Shown: piece after piece, positions 10,212 to 20,944 of the stretch
How positions within the stretch are numbered: position 1 is the stretch's first letter
Layout of the letters: each line of letters starts with the position of its first letter
NCBI GenBank assembly: GCA_027604505.1
Contig: JADIIX010000045.1
Coordinates: forward strand, 62,001-126,000
DNA: 64,000 nucleotides
Source: Gonapodya sp. JEL0774
Lineage: Eukaryota > Monoblepharomycota > Monoblepharidomycetes > Monoblepharidales > Gonapodyaceae
Reading direction: 5' to 3'
Notes under the pieces: generated by a model
Told to the model about the DNA's origin: nothing
The model's database searches: none
The model's input: the letters and a program-made list of their open reading frames with translations, nothing else
Program-made: the position numbers and the translations under genes

Positions 10212-11705
10212 TCATTGTTGCTTCTCCTCGCCTTTTTCCGCACCACTGGCTACAGGCGCGCCCCTCGAGAACCGCGTGACACTCCTCCTGGCGCCGTCCA
10301 CAATCTCGGCCGACTTTTTCACCCCGGCACCAATAATGTCGGCAACGTCTTGGAAGAACACAATGAGACTTTGCTGCGTGGAGGATACAGAGGTGCGAGT
10401 GGAGGTGGTGACGGAGGTGATGGTCTGTGCATGTGGAGACGCAGCAATGAGGGACCGGAATTTCATTCGAAACACAAATCAGTGGTGAATCATACCTCCC
10501 GAGTAAATTTCTGTGCTTGGTCCCACGATTCGACGTATGGAGTCCCTCCCAGAGTTTTACGGACGACCTTGTCCGTTGTCTTATTCAGACACCAAAGGGA
10601 TCACCAGTAAGAAAAAAACAGAGGCGTTAACCCGATGAAATGTGCAATAATCACCTTAGGATAGAAGTAGAGCATCGCAGCGTCAAAAGCGAGAATGGGT
10701 GCGAGGAAGCGAACGGCGATGTTGCCTGAATGCAAAAACCAGACCGAGATGATTCGTGGTTTCCTCAAAAAACGCATCGACACGTCATAATTGCGACTCA
10801 CTCTTGCGAGCGAGTACCATCGAGCCAAATGTCGTAGTTGCTACGTACAGCGAACCCGGAGTGAAGTCTTCACCCTCCGAGACGACAGACCGGAATGCAG
10901 CTGGAAGCGTCATCATGAAGCTCAACTTCTGGAAAACAAAAAGAATATCTGGGCGGGGAACGTACCCAAAGTGTCCTGTTCGAATCTGATAACTCGGTTG
11001 GCGGAGGATTTGACAAAGGCCTGGGATGAACACGGTATCCCAATAGTCAGTCCCTAGCTGCATCTTCTCTGTCATATTCCTGCTCTGAGGAATAGCACGA
11101 CACGAAAAAGCAATCAAATCGGTCGACTCTTACATTCGTGGACTCGAAGTAGGTGGACAACGAGTGACGGGTCTAAGTTGAGAGGTCGACCGTTCAAGAG
11201 AAGAAACATCACGCGATCAAAGAGCCACGCTTACATTCCGAAGCTGGATCTCAAGAATCGTCGCCGACTCCACTGTGTCGTACTCTCGCTCCTTCCCATC
11301 ATAGATTGACTAAGGGCACATGTAAACAGTCAGTTGAGCCCTTTCCATCAAATCATCTAAGCCGGAATTGTTCCGTGATGTGGATTCCAAAGAATATACG
11401 TGCCTTCTTGGTCAATCGCTCTTCGGGAAACACTACCCCGGCAGTACCCAGCACTGCAGTGGAAAACCCTATGGCAAGGCCCGCAGCCCGGTGACTAGGG
11501 AGCAGGGACTAGCAGCCAGTAAGCGAGTTGGAAAGTGCGATCGAGGTGAGGAAGTTTCAAGAGGAATTGTGATTTGAAATGGGTGGAGGAGCAAAATCAA
11601 CGTTGAGGAGTTGAAATTCCGCAGAAATAGTCGACTACGAATCGCCAAGAATGAAATTTTGTTCATTCGAGTCACCTTCGCCCGTAATGCCATTGTGTTT
11701 GCCAT
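10212..11705 (-). CDS. MIC27: MICOS complex subunit MIC26/MIC27 (apolipoprotein O family)
   Basis: Many small exons on the minus strand. The conserved part reads EGEDFTPGSLYVATTTFGSMVLAR, then RFLAPILAFDAAMLYFYPK. This matches the MIC27/APOO pattern of a PGSL-small-glycine membrane segment, a basic loop, then P-x-x-x-A-x-x-x-x-Y-x-P. An N-terminal segment HRAAGLAIGFSTAVLGTAG could be the targeting or first membrane region. A SIYDGKERE segment begins the next exon, comparable to the IYD of fungal MIC26. The C-terminal exon ends in a Lys/Glu-rich tail. The family is anchored in the mitochondrial inner membrane, where it organises crista junctions and binds cardiolipin. The junction of the second and third exons is unresolved: the good donor GCAC|GTATAT leaves the wrong phase. 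The start ATG at 11705 is therefore provisional. Confidence 0.78.
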
Positions 11706-11825
11706 CCGGGAGGAATGGTTGAGAAGAGTTTTGAAGTCTGTAGTTTGTGTCCGTGTCCGCAGGCGGGACTGTTCACATCGGCCTCTACCCACCTCGCAAA
11801 CATTCACTCAACGCAAAATACTTGA

Positions 11826-13614
11826 ATGAGCTACCACGGCAGAGACGATTTAGATGGAATTGACCCGCGACAGTATGGAGTTCAGCTGGCGACTTTGCAC
11901 CGGTATGTAAGGGCTGTTTGTCAATCGTCTGTCTCTGAGAGCTGAGCCATCTATGTATGACCTCTCCGCACCCACCCTGCAACACTGAAAACCTCAATAG
12001 CATGGGGTATAAAGACGACGTCCAGAATTTGAGAGCGTGAGTTCACCGACCTGGCTTGATTTGTGTCCGAAATAGGCCCATTATAAAATTCTGACCCCCT
12101 GAAAACTCCAGCCTTGCCGCAGTTGGTGGTGACACAATGGAAACCATAGCAGTTTTGGCAGGCGAGCGTCCATGGCCACCCTCCCGCGGGCAGAATCCCA
12201 GTGCTCCCGCACCGCCCCCCAAGTTGCCATCCCGGCAGAACACAGTGGGACCATCTTCCCAACAGATACCGGCACAATTTCGATCTCAAGTATCTCAACT
12301 GAGGGACATGGGTTTTGATGACACGGGGAAAGTCCTCAGAGCGTTGACGGAAGCAAAGGGCAAGACAGACGACGCAGTCGAAATATTGCTTCGAGGCGCG
12401 ACCAGCAACACACCATCCGCACCGAGCCAATTTTATCAGAGCTCAAATTCTCAAACGGCTAGAGGTTCGAAACCCCCACCACCCCAATCTCCACCGCCTC
12501 CTAAACCGCGACGGGATATTGACGACCTACTCGGTATGTCTTGCCTCACGAACAACTTTTGCTTCGTGACAATGGCAAGAAACGCTTAAACTCACTATGC
12601 TTATTTGCAGATTTGTTTGCAGAGCCTGCCCCACCACCGATCCAGCAAGGTCACCCACCGCAGCAACAGTACATCATGACCAACAGCATGGCGCAGGGCA
12701 TGGGCAATCCTGGACATATGGGGAGCATGGGTCAAATGGGAGGGACGGCTTCAATGGGAGGAATGGGGCAAATGGGAGGAGCAACTCCAATGGGTGGAAT
12801 GGGTCAATTTGGAGGAATTGGTCAAATGGGAGGAGTTGGTCAAATGGGAGGAATGAGCCCAATAGGAGGAATGAACCAAATGGGCGGAATGAACCAGATG
12901 GGCGGAATGGGGCAAATGTTGGCACCGAGTCACATGGGTGGTGTCATGGGACAAACCATGCCCGGGGCGATGAGCCAGTCAGGGATGGGCCAAATGAGCA
13001 GTTTTGGCCAGGGACAAATGGGTGGTTTGGGTCCAGTCGGTGGGGTGAGCCAATCGGGCGGGGCAGGTTCAGTTGGCGGAATTGTTCAATCCGGAGGAAA
13101 GGACCAGATCGGCCAAGAAGGACAAATGGGGCAAATGATGGTTCAAATGGGATCCAGCCCGCCGGGACAATTTAACACGTTCGGGGCATCTTATAGTCAA
13201 CCATCAAATCTGCTCCCGCCACCCACAAGCAACGTTGGATTTTTGGTACCGGGGAGTGGATTCAATAATACTGTTCAGAGCTGGAGTCCAGGGGCAGGAT
13301 TGATCGCGTCAGGCCAGTTGGGCAATTTTGGTGGCGGCACAGTGGTAAACACGCCACATCAGGTTGGTGGAGCGGGTGCGCAGCAGCCGAATGCCTTGGT
13401 GAATCCCTTTGCGCCAGTTTCGACCATGCCGCAGCAACAACTCTCCAGCCAGAATTTCTCCCCTCAGGGAGCTCTCCCAAGCAGTGGTCTGAATATTACT
13501 CAATATGCACATACTAATCAGCAACCACAGGGAAGCCTCTCTGGGTTTTCAGGGCAGACTGGGATTGGATCAACACCTCAATTCGGACAGTCATGGGGTG
13601 TACAGCAGTATTAA
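11826..13614 (+). CDS. Tandem-UBA protein with Gly/Met/Gln-rich repeats
   Basis: Exons 11826-11902, 12001-12036, 12112-12533 and 12611-13614 splice cleanly in frame (about 512 residues). Two ubiquitin-associated domains are visible. The first is assembled across two introns: YGVQLATLHRMGYKDDV, then ALAAVGGDTMETIAVLAG. The second is FRSQVSQLRDMGFDDTGKV through DDAVEILLRG. Both carry the MGF/MGY loop that binds ubiquitin. After a Pro-rich linker comes DDLLDLF, close to a clathrin-box motif, then a long low-complexity region built on G-Q-M-G-G units and an NPF motif (VNPFAPV) of the kind bound by EH domains. Taken together this suggests an endocytic or trafficking adaptor for ubiquitinated cargo. 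That role is inferred from motifs. I cannot assign it to a named family. Confidence 0.75.
12712..12921 (+). repeat. Tandem coding repeat, ATGGGAGGAATGGGTCAA-type units
   Basis: More than ten imperfect copies of a unit close to CAAATGGGAGGAATGGGT, about 18-24 bp, encode G-Q-M-G-G or G-M-G-Q-M units. Copies differ mostly at third positions and in Met/Ile/Val replacement, so the protein pattern is kept while DNA diverges. The same periodicity creates spurious open frames on both strands (for example minus strand 12674-12954), which I did not annotate. Confidence 0.85.
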
Positions 13615-13849
13615 GGTCTCGACTGTAGTTTTTGCATATTTTTGTATCCAATTTACCAATTTACGTAGGAGATTTGTGAAGAATTAGAACGAATCCGCGA
13701 ACATCAAACGATCGAGCGGCCACAGCCACCCACACATGTTGTCTCGGCGGTCGACGATCCGCTTCTATACCATCATTACATCTAGGTTCTGGAATTTTGG
13801 GGTCTTGATACCGAGGCATCTCAATCCAGAGAATAGTTTTTAGAGCTCC

Positions 13850-15355
13850 ATGGGAGTTCTCCATCAGCTTACGGGATCGCTCGCATCGAGGGCCAATGTC
13901 ACACCATCCCCGCGTTTCTATGCAGCCATCGCTTCCATGCCGCTCATCGACAATCATACACATATGATCATGAAAGATTACAGCAATCGTGATAACTTGG
14001 TACGTCGACAACCCTTAACGTCAAGTTTTCTGTTCTCACCCCATTTGTACAGTATGCATCATTTTCGGAAGCTGAAGGAGACGCAAGGAATGACGCCCGT
14101 TACGCAGTTTCGTATAGAAGAGCCCTCAAAGATCTGGCGATCTACTTGGTATGAAGCAGAGATGCTTGTTCTTCGTTTGCCACTTTCCAACTAGGATTGA
14201 TATCTCTTTCAGAACTGCCCGTCCGATCAAGCTGCTCAGAAATGCATTGCTCTAGCCAAGGAAGACGAGCAGAAGTTTGCCCGTGATATGATCAAGGCTT
14301 CAGGAGTCTCGCAGCTCTTGTTTGATGAGGGCCTCTATGGCGATTTCTACCCCCCGTCGTGGCACGATTTTGTGCCCAAACCTCACAAGAGGATATTGCG
14401 TTTGGAGAGAGTGGCCGAAGATGTTTTGCTGGAAATGGCCAAGTCGGGTGTTCAAGGGGATTACCCTGGCCTGTTCGTTGCGAGTTTCCTGCAGGCAATT
14501 GAGCCGAACGCCAGTGTTGTGGGCTACAAATCTGTGGCCGCTTATCGTTCTGGACTTGAAGTTGATCCCACCTCGACGACGAATCCCGAAGTAACCCAAG
14601 CAATAGCAGGTTACATCGAGGTCTACATCTCGAGCCTTTCCGTGCAAATTGCGACGGGGAAGGCAGAAACTCCCAGAGTCCGGGTTGCAGACAAAAAGTT
14701 TATCGACTGGATTATAAATCTCGCAATTCCGAACTGCATTAAGCACCAGCTACCGCTGCAATTCCACACGGGGCATGGAGATACAGACATGGACTTACGT
14801 TACGGGAATCCACTTCATCTTCAAGCTCTTGCCAAAGCTTATCCCGGATTGAACATCGTTATGCTGCATACGTCTTATCCCTTTTGCAGGGAGAGCGGGT
14901 GGATGGCTGCGATGTTCCCAAATTGTTATGCAGACTTCGGCGAGATTCAACCTTTCGGAAGTCGAGAAGCAAACGTAGAGGCTCTACGAGAGGTGAGCTG
15001 ACACTTCTCGTCTTTCCTGAAATGCAAAGTGCAGCGTGCTGAGCTGTTGCTTCTTTGACAGCTCCTTCATTTAGCGCCAGCGAACAAAATTCTGTATTCC
15101 TCGGACGCACATTTATTCCCAGAGACGTAAGTACAACCGTTTCTGAAAGATAGCTCTGGTTGCTCAACAAATATCTAATGTTTCAATGTTAGATACCTGT
15201 TTGGTGCAATGTACTTCCGTGATGCGCTTGCGAAGGTCCTGGGAGACATGATCTCCAATGGAGATCTTGATGAAACTGAAGGTATCGAGTTTGCAGAATT
15301 GATTTGCTGGAGAAATTCTGCGAAACTCTATCAACTTAAGGAATGGTCATCCTAG
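13850..15355 (+). CDS. FluG-like amidohydrolase (Amidohydro_2)
   Basis: Five exons, 13850-13999, 14053-14148, 14213-14992, 15062-15126 and 15193-15355, splice in frame to 417 residues. Signature segments match the N-terminal half of Aspergillus FluG and related amidohydrolases. They are IDNHTHM (metal-binding His-x-His), SEAEGDAR, FHTGHGDTDMDL, MLHTSYPFCRESGWMA, and YSSDAHLFPETYLFG with the late Asp ligand. These predict a TIM-barrel metal-dependent hydrolase. In FluG this domain is fused to a glutamine-synthetase-like domain. Here the gene stops immediately after the amidohydrolase, so it is the stand-alone form. FluG controls conidiation through a secreted metabolite. Whether a zoosporic fungus uses it for signalling is unknown. 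Confidence 0.85.
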
Positions 15356-15816
15356 CTTGTAGACTAATTGATTGTGAGTAATAAAAGAGCCGAGGTTTAT
15401 TGATGATGGTGAGCAAAAACAGCAGAGGTTTCAGATGAAAATCGGGCAAGAAAGTGATGCGAAAGCAAAGAGTCATGTGCGCCTTCATCTGACTGCTGAA
15501 GGGTTTGTCGCCGAAGAAAGACAATTTGATTCGTATTATGTCTTGCTTCTATTGTCACGCTGGCATGCCGCGGAACAATCCGATCAATGATAAGCGGTTA
15601 AACTTGTTGAGCCGAAGCCAGAAGCGAAAGGTCCCAATCTTTCCCTCATTCGATGTCCATCGCGTCTGCATCCCATAGGTGCGTGATACCTGTGTCTAAT
15701 TCCAGTTTCTCTCGATTATCACTGAGGTTTTGACTTGCCCATTACGATGTTTCGCCGCGATAATGTGTTGGAATGAACACCTCTGATACTTGCTTCATCA
15801 CACGCTCATCGAAACT
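15356..15816. other. Intergenic region upstream of CFAP57
   Basis: About 460 bp without a convincing gene, holding the 3' UTR of the amidohydrolase and the promoter of the flagellar gene. The true first exon of CFAP57 could lie inside it, because the start of that gene is uncertain. Confidence 0.4.
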
Positions 15817-18800
15817 ATGATAATTCACGCGTGTGCTATTGTCGGTGTGGGACGTGTGCTTGATTGGACTGGCAAAACGGATCTAGTTATGTATTTGGAA
15901 CACGGCGTGATATTAAGCATAATGTTCACTATGCGGACGAGTCAAACATTCTTTATCCAGCAGGATCCAATATAGTCTGTGAGTTCTTTGTAGCCTTCTC
16001 GCTTGTGGTCTCAACTTCTCACAGTCAGAGAAAGTCTTGGACCCTGAGCTCAGAACACAAAAGTTCCTTCCGGTTTCCGAACGGGGCGAAACAATCTGCT
16101 CTCTTACAGTATCAGCTGACCGACAACTCCTTGCCGTCGCAGAAAGTACACGCGGGAGTGCAGCGCAACTCCTCCACCAGACCACGAGTTCGGTATCTGC
16201 TCCTTCACACTCTACCAGTCCATTAACCCCTCAAGCCTACGGGAAGCCAATAATAAACATATATGAGCTCTCGACTTTGCGCAGACGCAAGATTCTTGCG
16301 GGATACGGGGGACCTGGAAGCGGACCCTCGATATCGGTCCCAGATACGTCTTCGCAAACCGATATGGGACCGAGTACAGGAATATCCGTTCCGGAAATGT
16401 ACTCCCGAGTAAGTTTCTAGATTAGTCTCTTCATTTTGGAGTGTATTCCTAATGCTTTTTTGGATTGCTTCAACCAAAGGATTTCGTAGACCTTTCCTTT
16501 TCTACGGATTCGAAGTACTTGGCGGCGATAAGTGGTGAGTGTCCCTCTACTATGTATTCAGAGATTTAAAGCTCTATGATCATGATTACACTGGCACAAC
16601 TCAGGTGCACCTGATTGGACCCTACATTATTTCGCATGGGAGAAGGTGACATCACATTGCAGCTTTCCTGTAGGAGCTCGTCGATATTTATTAGTCTGCT
16701 TGAATCCAGGGGAAACTTGTTGCCATGTTCTCTAACGTTGCAAGAACGTCTCCTGTTGGTTCTACAGGTTCTTTAAATGAACTTCCATCACCAGCTTCTG
16801 GCCGACCTCGCGCACCGAGTGCTCCTCTTTCATATTCACCGTTTATAGCACCACAAACATTGAGTGTTCCACTTCATTTATCTCGGTCTCGCGGTCCCAG
16901 TCTTGGAGATTCCTCAACTGGTGTCTCTAGGTCTGGTGACCTAAGTGTTGTGCAAGGTCCTACGGTGCAACAAATGTCCTTGAATCCGGAAGACGCTTCT
17001 CTTATTTGTTGCACCGGGCGTGGTGTTCTCAAAATGTATGAGTACCTGGATGGAAGGTTCAGTGAGACGGACTTGGGTGCCAAATTGGCTGACAAGGTAT
17101 TAGTACTTCACATGCAATCGTCAAAGAAACATCTATAACTTGGTGTTTCAAGTTCCCCAGCATGGATTTTCGATGCCACTCTTTCCTCGATCCCACTCTT
17201 GTAGTTGTTGGCACAGGAGCGGGAAGCGTCCACCTTGTCCTTCTTCATTCTTCTCAACCGAGGGTGTTGCGCACGTTTCTTGATCCACTTTCAAGAGCAC
17301 CAGTAGTGCGAACGAATCTCTTTGATGATCCTTCGTCGATCTTGCTGACATCATCATCTGCTTCTGCAATTGCAATTGATTGTGTCTCCGCCACGCCGCG
17401 TGGCTTCTATGTGGCTGGGGCAGCCGGTTTCGTTGCACTATTTGTGAAAGGCGTCGGTGTGGCCCAACCGGAGGCGCTTAACCTGGTGGCGAGTGGCGCT
17501 TCCATGACACGCAAAAGGGTGTCATCCACAGACAGCGCGGATTCCACCCATAGCAGAATGGCATCTCCGCTGATGCTCTCAGCAACGAAGCACAGTGATA
17601 GCGAATGGAAAATGGCAAAGAGGATTTTGCTTCCCGATGGAGCCGAGAGAGTTCTTTCAATGTCTGTGAGTCCCGGCGGTGAGTGGGCGGTTGTTGGAGC
17701 GGAAGGATCTGGTGGTGGTGGAATGATTGCACGAGCAGCGATGGCTTGGGGTGAGGTGGGGAAGGTGGGTTTGGCTTCCGCGTGTCTCACCTTCCGTGGG
17801 GATGGGGTGGATTGACGGTGGCTCTTTCAGCCAGAAGACATTTCTTTTACTCCAGTTACCCCGCTTCATCACACTCAACCCATTACTGGCCTCAGTGTAT
17901 GTCCTCGGAGACCAATCGCTGTGTCGACGTCACCGGACCGAACGTTGCGGGTGTGGAACTACCACACTTGCTCTCTTGAATTTTGCAAATCGTTTGCGGA
18001 AGAAGTCTTGGCGGTCGCTCTTCATCCCAGTGGACTTTACGCTGCCGTTGGGTTTAGCGACAAGTTAAGGGTCATGACCCTCCTCACAGACGATGCTCGA
18101 GTAACAAAAGAGATTAGCATCCGCGGTTGCCGAGAGGTATGTGCTGTCCCTCCACTTCTCTTGCTTTTTGTTGCTCCTGCTTGATCTGACCATAGTTTTT
18201 GAACTTTGCAAAAGGTCTGCTTTTCCAACGGTGGTCATGTTTTTGCGGCAGCCAACAACACCGCGATCCAATTATTTGCAACATGGACTACTGAACCTCT
18301 GGCGACGCTCAAAGGGCACAACGGTCGCGTGCGTTCCCTCTACTTTACTGCTTCCGACGCACACCTCGTTTCTGCGGGCGCAGATGGTGCAGTTTACGTC
18401 TGGAACGTTCGAGAGGGGAAAAGAGAGGCGGAATACATCCAAAAATCTGTTCTGTGGAATTGTGCTGTGGGCGATGTAGAGGGCAAGACTGTTTGGGCTG
18501 CCGGAAGTGATAAGACACTCAAAGAAGTCAGCGACAGCATGCTGACGAAAGAGGTGGAATGTAACACGATCTTGACGCAAATCGTGGTCAGCAGGACGGG
18601 GCGGATGATGTTCGCAGGTTTGTGTGGTTCATAAAGTACAGCACGTATTTACCGAGCAAATCTGTGCCACTTGTCTTGCGATGAGTAGGAACGGCAAACG
18701 GCACTATTCGTGCAATAAAAGTTCCACTGACAGGAGACCCATCGGATTATCAGGAGCACCAAGCACATTCTTCCCCTATCACGCGACTCCGCCTCTCACC

Positions 18801-20944
18801 AGATGATCAGTTTTTGTTATCGGGCGCTGAGGATGGGAGCGTTTTTATTTTTAAGGTCGAGGAGCGAGATCCGAAGGGTCTCAAGCGAGAACGGGTAACG
18901 ATGTACTCGGAAGAGGTAAGATGGAAGTGCCTTTCACACACCCGGTCATCCGGCACAATAATTCTGCTCTGATGACACTTTAAAGGTTCTTGTGACGCGG
19001 TCAGACCTTGAGGAGAAGCACGTCCTAGTCGCCGAGCTCGAGCGTAGCCTGGAGGAGCTCAAAATTGAGCACGAGTATCAACTGCGACTCAAAGATATGT
19101 CCTACAATGAAAAAATCAAAGAACTCACTGAGAAGTTTTCTCATGAAATCGAGGACCTCAGAGTAAAGACTACAAGTTTGAAAGGTGAAAAAGAAAGGGA
19201 TGAGAATAGGCACGAAGAAGCAAGACGTCAGGAAGAAACCAAACACGCCCAGGCTTTGCAGGTGCGTCAATGATTTGCATGTATTTAGCCATAGATTGAG
19301 CCAGAGCTCTGTTCCGGATGGCAGGATCAAGAAACGAAGTTCAACCAGAAAATGATGATCGAATACGAAAAGTATCAAGATCTGGAACGCAATGCCGAGA
19401 TTCTACAAAGAGACTGGGAACAGCGCTCACGCGATTTCCATGATGCTGAAAGGAAGGAACTTACCTCGGTAACAAATGCTTTCGAGGACAAAGTGCGGCA
19501 GCGTCTCGGAGAATTAACCAGAGTGAGTGGGTGTCTAATAACAGATTATTTCATCTGAATTGACCCTTCTCTCTCACCCTGGATCCGCCTTCCAGCTCCA
19601 AGACGAGATGGGAGACAAAACCAGAGAGTACGCCGAGTGGATTGAGCAGATAAGACGAGATATTGGTCAGGAACTTATGACGTTGAAGGACAAGTACGAG
19701 CACCGTCTGAATGCTGAAAAGGATTTGAGCACTCGTTTAAAGTCGGATATTGCTGTAATGCGCAAGAAGTTCGTGACACTGCAAAAGGAAATCGACGAAC
19801 ATGCCCAAGAAAAGCAGAAAGCCGTAGAAAACGAGAAAAAACTCAACAACGTGATTTTAAACCTTGAACGCGATCTCACCGCTCTGAAGAAAGAGGTGAG
19901 AGCTGCCTGTCGAATGCGGATATGTCTCACAACCGCACCCGTACTTGCTTGACAATCCGAACTATTTCGTTAAGATGCAAGAGCGTGACGAAACCATTCA
20001 AGATAAAGAGCGGCGTGTTTATGACTTGAAGAAGAAGAATCAAGAGCTTGAAAAATACAAGTTTGTCCTGGATCATCGCATAAAGGAACTCAAGCAACAG
20101 GTTGAGCCTAAGGAAATTCAAATCAAGGATATGGGCAGAAAGATACAAGAGATGAACGATGAACTTGAATCGTTGAATGCATACAAGCACCACCTGCTCA
20201 CAACAATTGAAGAATTGAGATCATCAATCGACAATGTGAAGCAAAGCTACGCGAAGGAGCATCAGTCTGCTCACGACATACGTCAGCAGATCCGAAAGGC
20301 ACGGAAGGATTTAACTGACACAGTGTGCTATCTCCAAGATCCCGCAGTTTTACGAGTGAGATTATTAGGAAACTTGAAACGTCCAACCACAAGCTAACAC
20401 AAAATTCGTACTCAATTGCTTCCAAGAAATCCATTGACGCTATGGGTGACCGCTATCTAGGAAAATCTCAGCAAGAACGATCCCGCTACCAACGCAAAAT
20501 AAACGTAGATGAGGACGTTCGGCTCGAGCATGTTCGGCACATGGAGCATCTTCGGGCGCAGGTTGCCATGCTGCGGGGATGTGGAGAAGTTCAGCTGGCC
20601 CAGCACAGGGTCGATTCTTTGCCAATGATTAAGGAGAATCAAGGTCTCATCCGGTACGTATTCATTGTTTTTGTTTGAAGTATGTGCGTCTGTTTTCACC
20701 TCTATTTTTGTCATTGGCGTATGTATGACTCTCCGATGCTTGAAGACAATTAACGGAAATGAGGAAGGAGAAATCCATTCTTGACAAGCGGAAAGGCACC
20801 ACGCCACCACAACCCTCCTCTGTGAGAGCTGGCTCCGTAGAAGCAGAGGGAGGTCTATTTGCAGGAAATTTGAGGTTGAGAGGCAGCAATGCACCTCCCA
20901 GTTCAGGGCCTCAAGGCATGGTGCGAGTGGCCACATTAGTGTAA
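15817..20944 (+). CDS. CFAP57: Cilia and flagella associated protein 57 (WDR65), WD40 plus coiled coil
   Basis: A many-exon gene of roughly 1,200 codons. The N-terminus YVFGTRRDIKHNVHYADE, then YPAGSNIV, matches the start of CFAP57 (VFG-x-x-x-D-x-x-x-N-x-x-Y-x-D-E, YPxGxNxV). WD40 strands follow, for example LSFSTDSKYLAAISGAPDW, ISTSPDRTLRVWNY, GHNGRVRSLYFTASDAHLVSAGADG-type, and LSPDDQFLLSGAEDGSVFIF. From about 18,990 the protein becomes continuous charged coiled coil to about 20,700. This is the family layout of two beta-propellers and a long coiled coil. CFAP57 sits on the axoneme and helps assemble inner dynein arms. A Ser/Pro-rich segment at 16,725-16,930 is inserted within the propeller region. 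The first exon is uncertain: a short ATG exon at 15817 joined to TAT-GTA at about 15888 is only one possibility. The exon near 15970 also needs a weak donor. Confidence 0.9.

Noticed and set aside
12597-13175. Plus-strand frame rich in N-G-R-N and W units
   Set aside because: Out-of-phase reading of the GQMGG repeat of the tandem-UBA gene.
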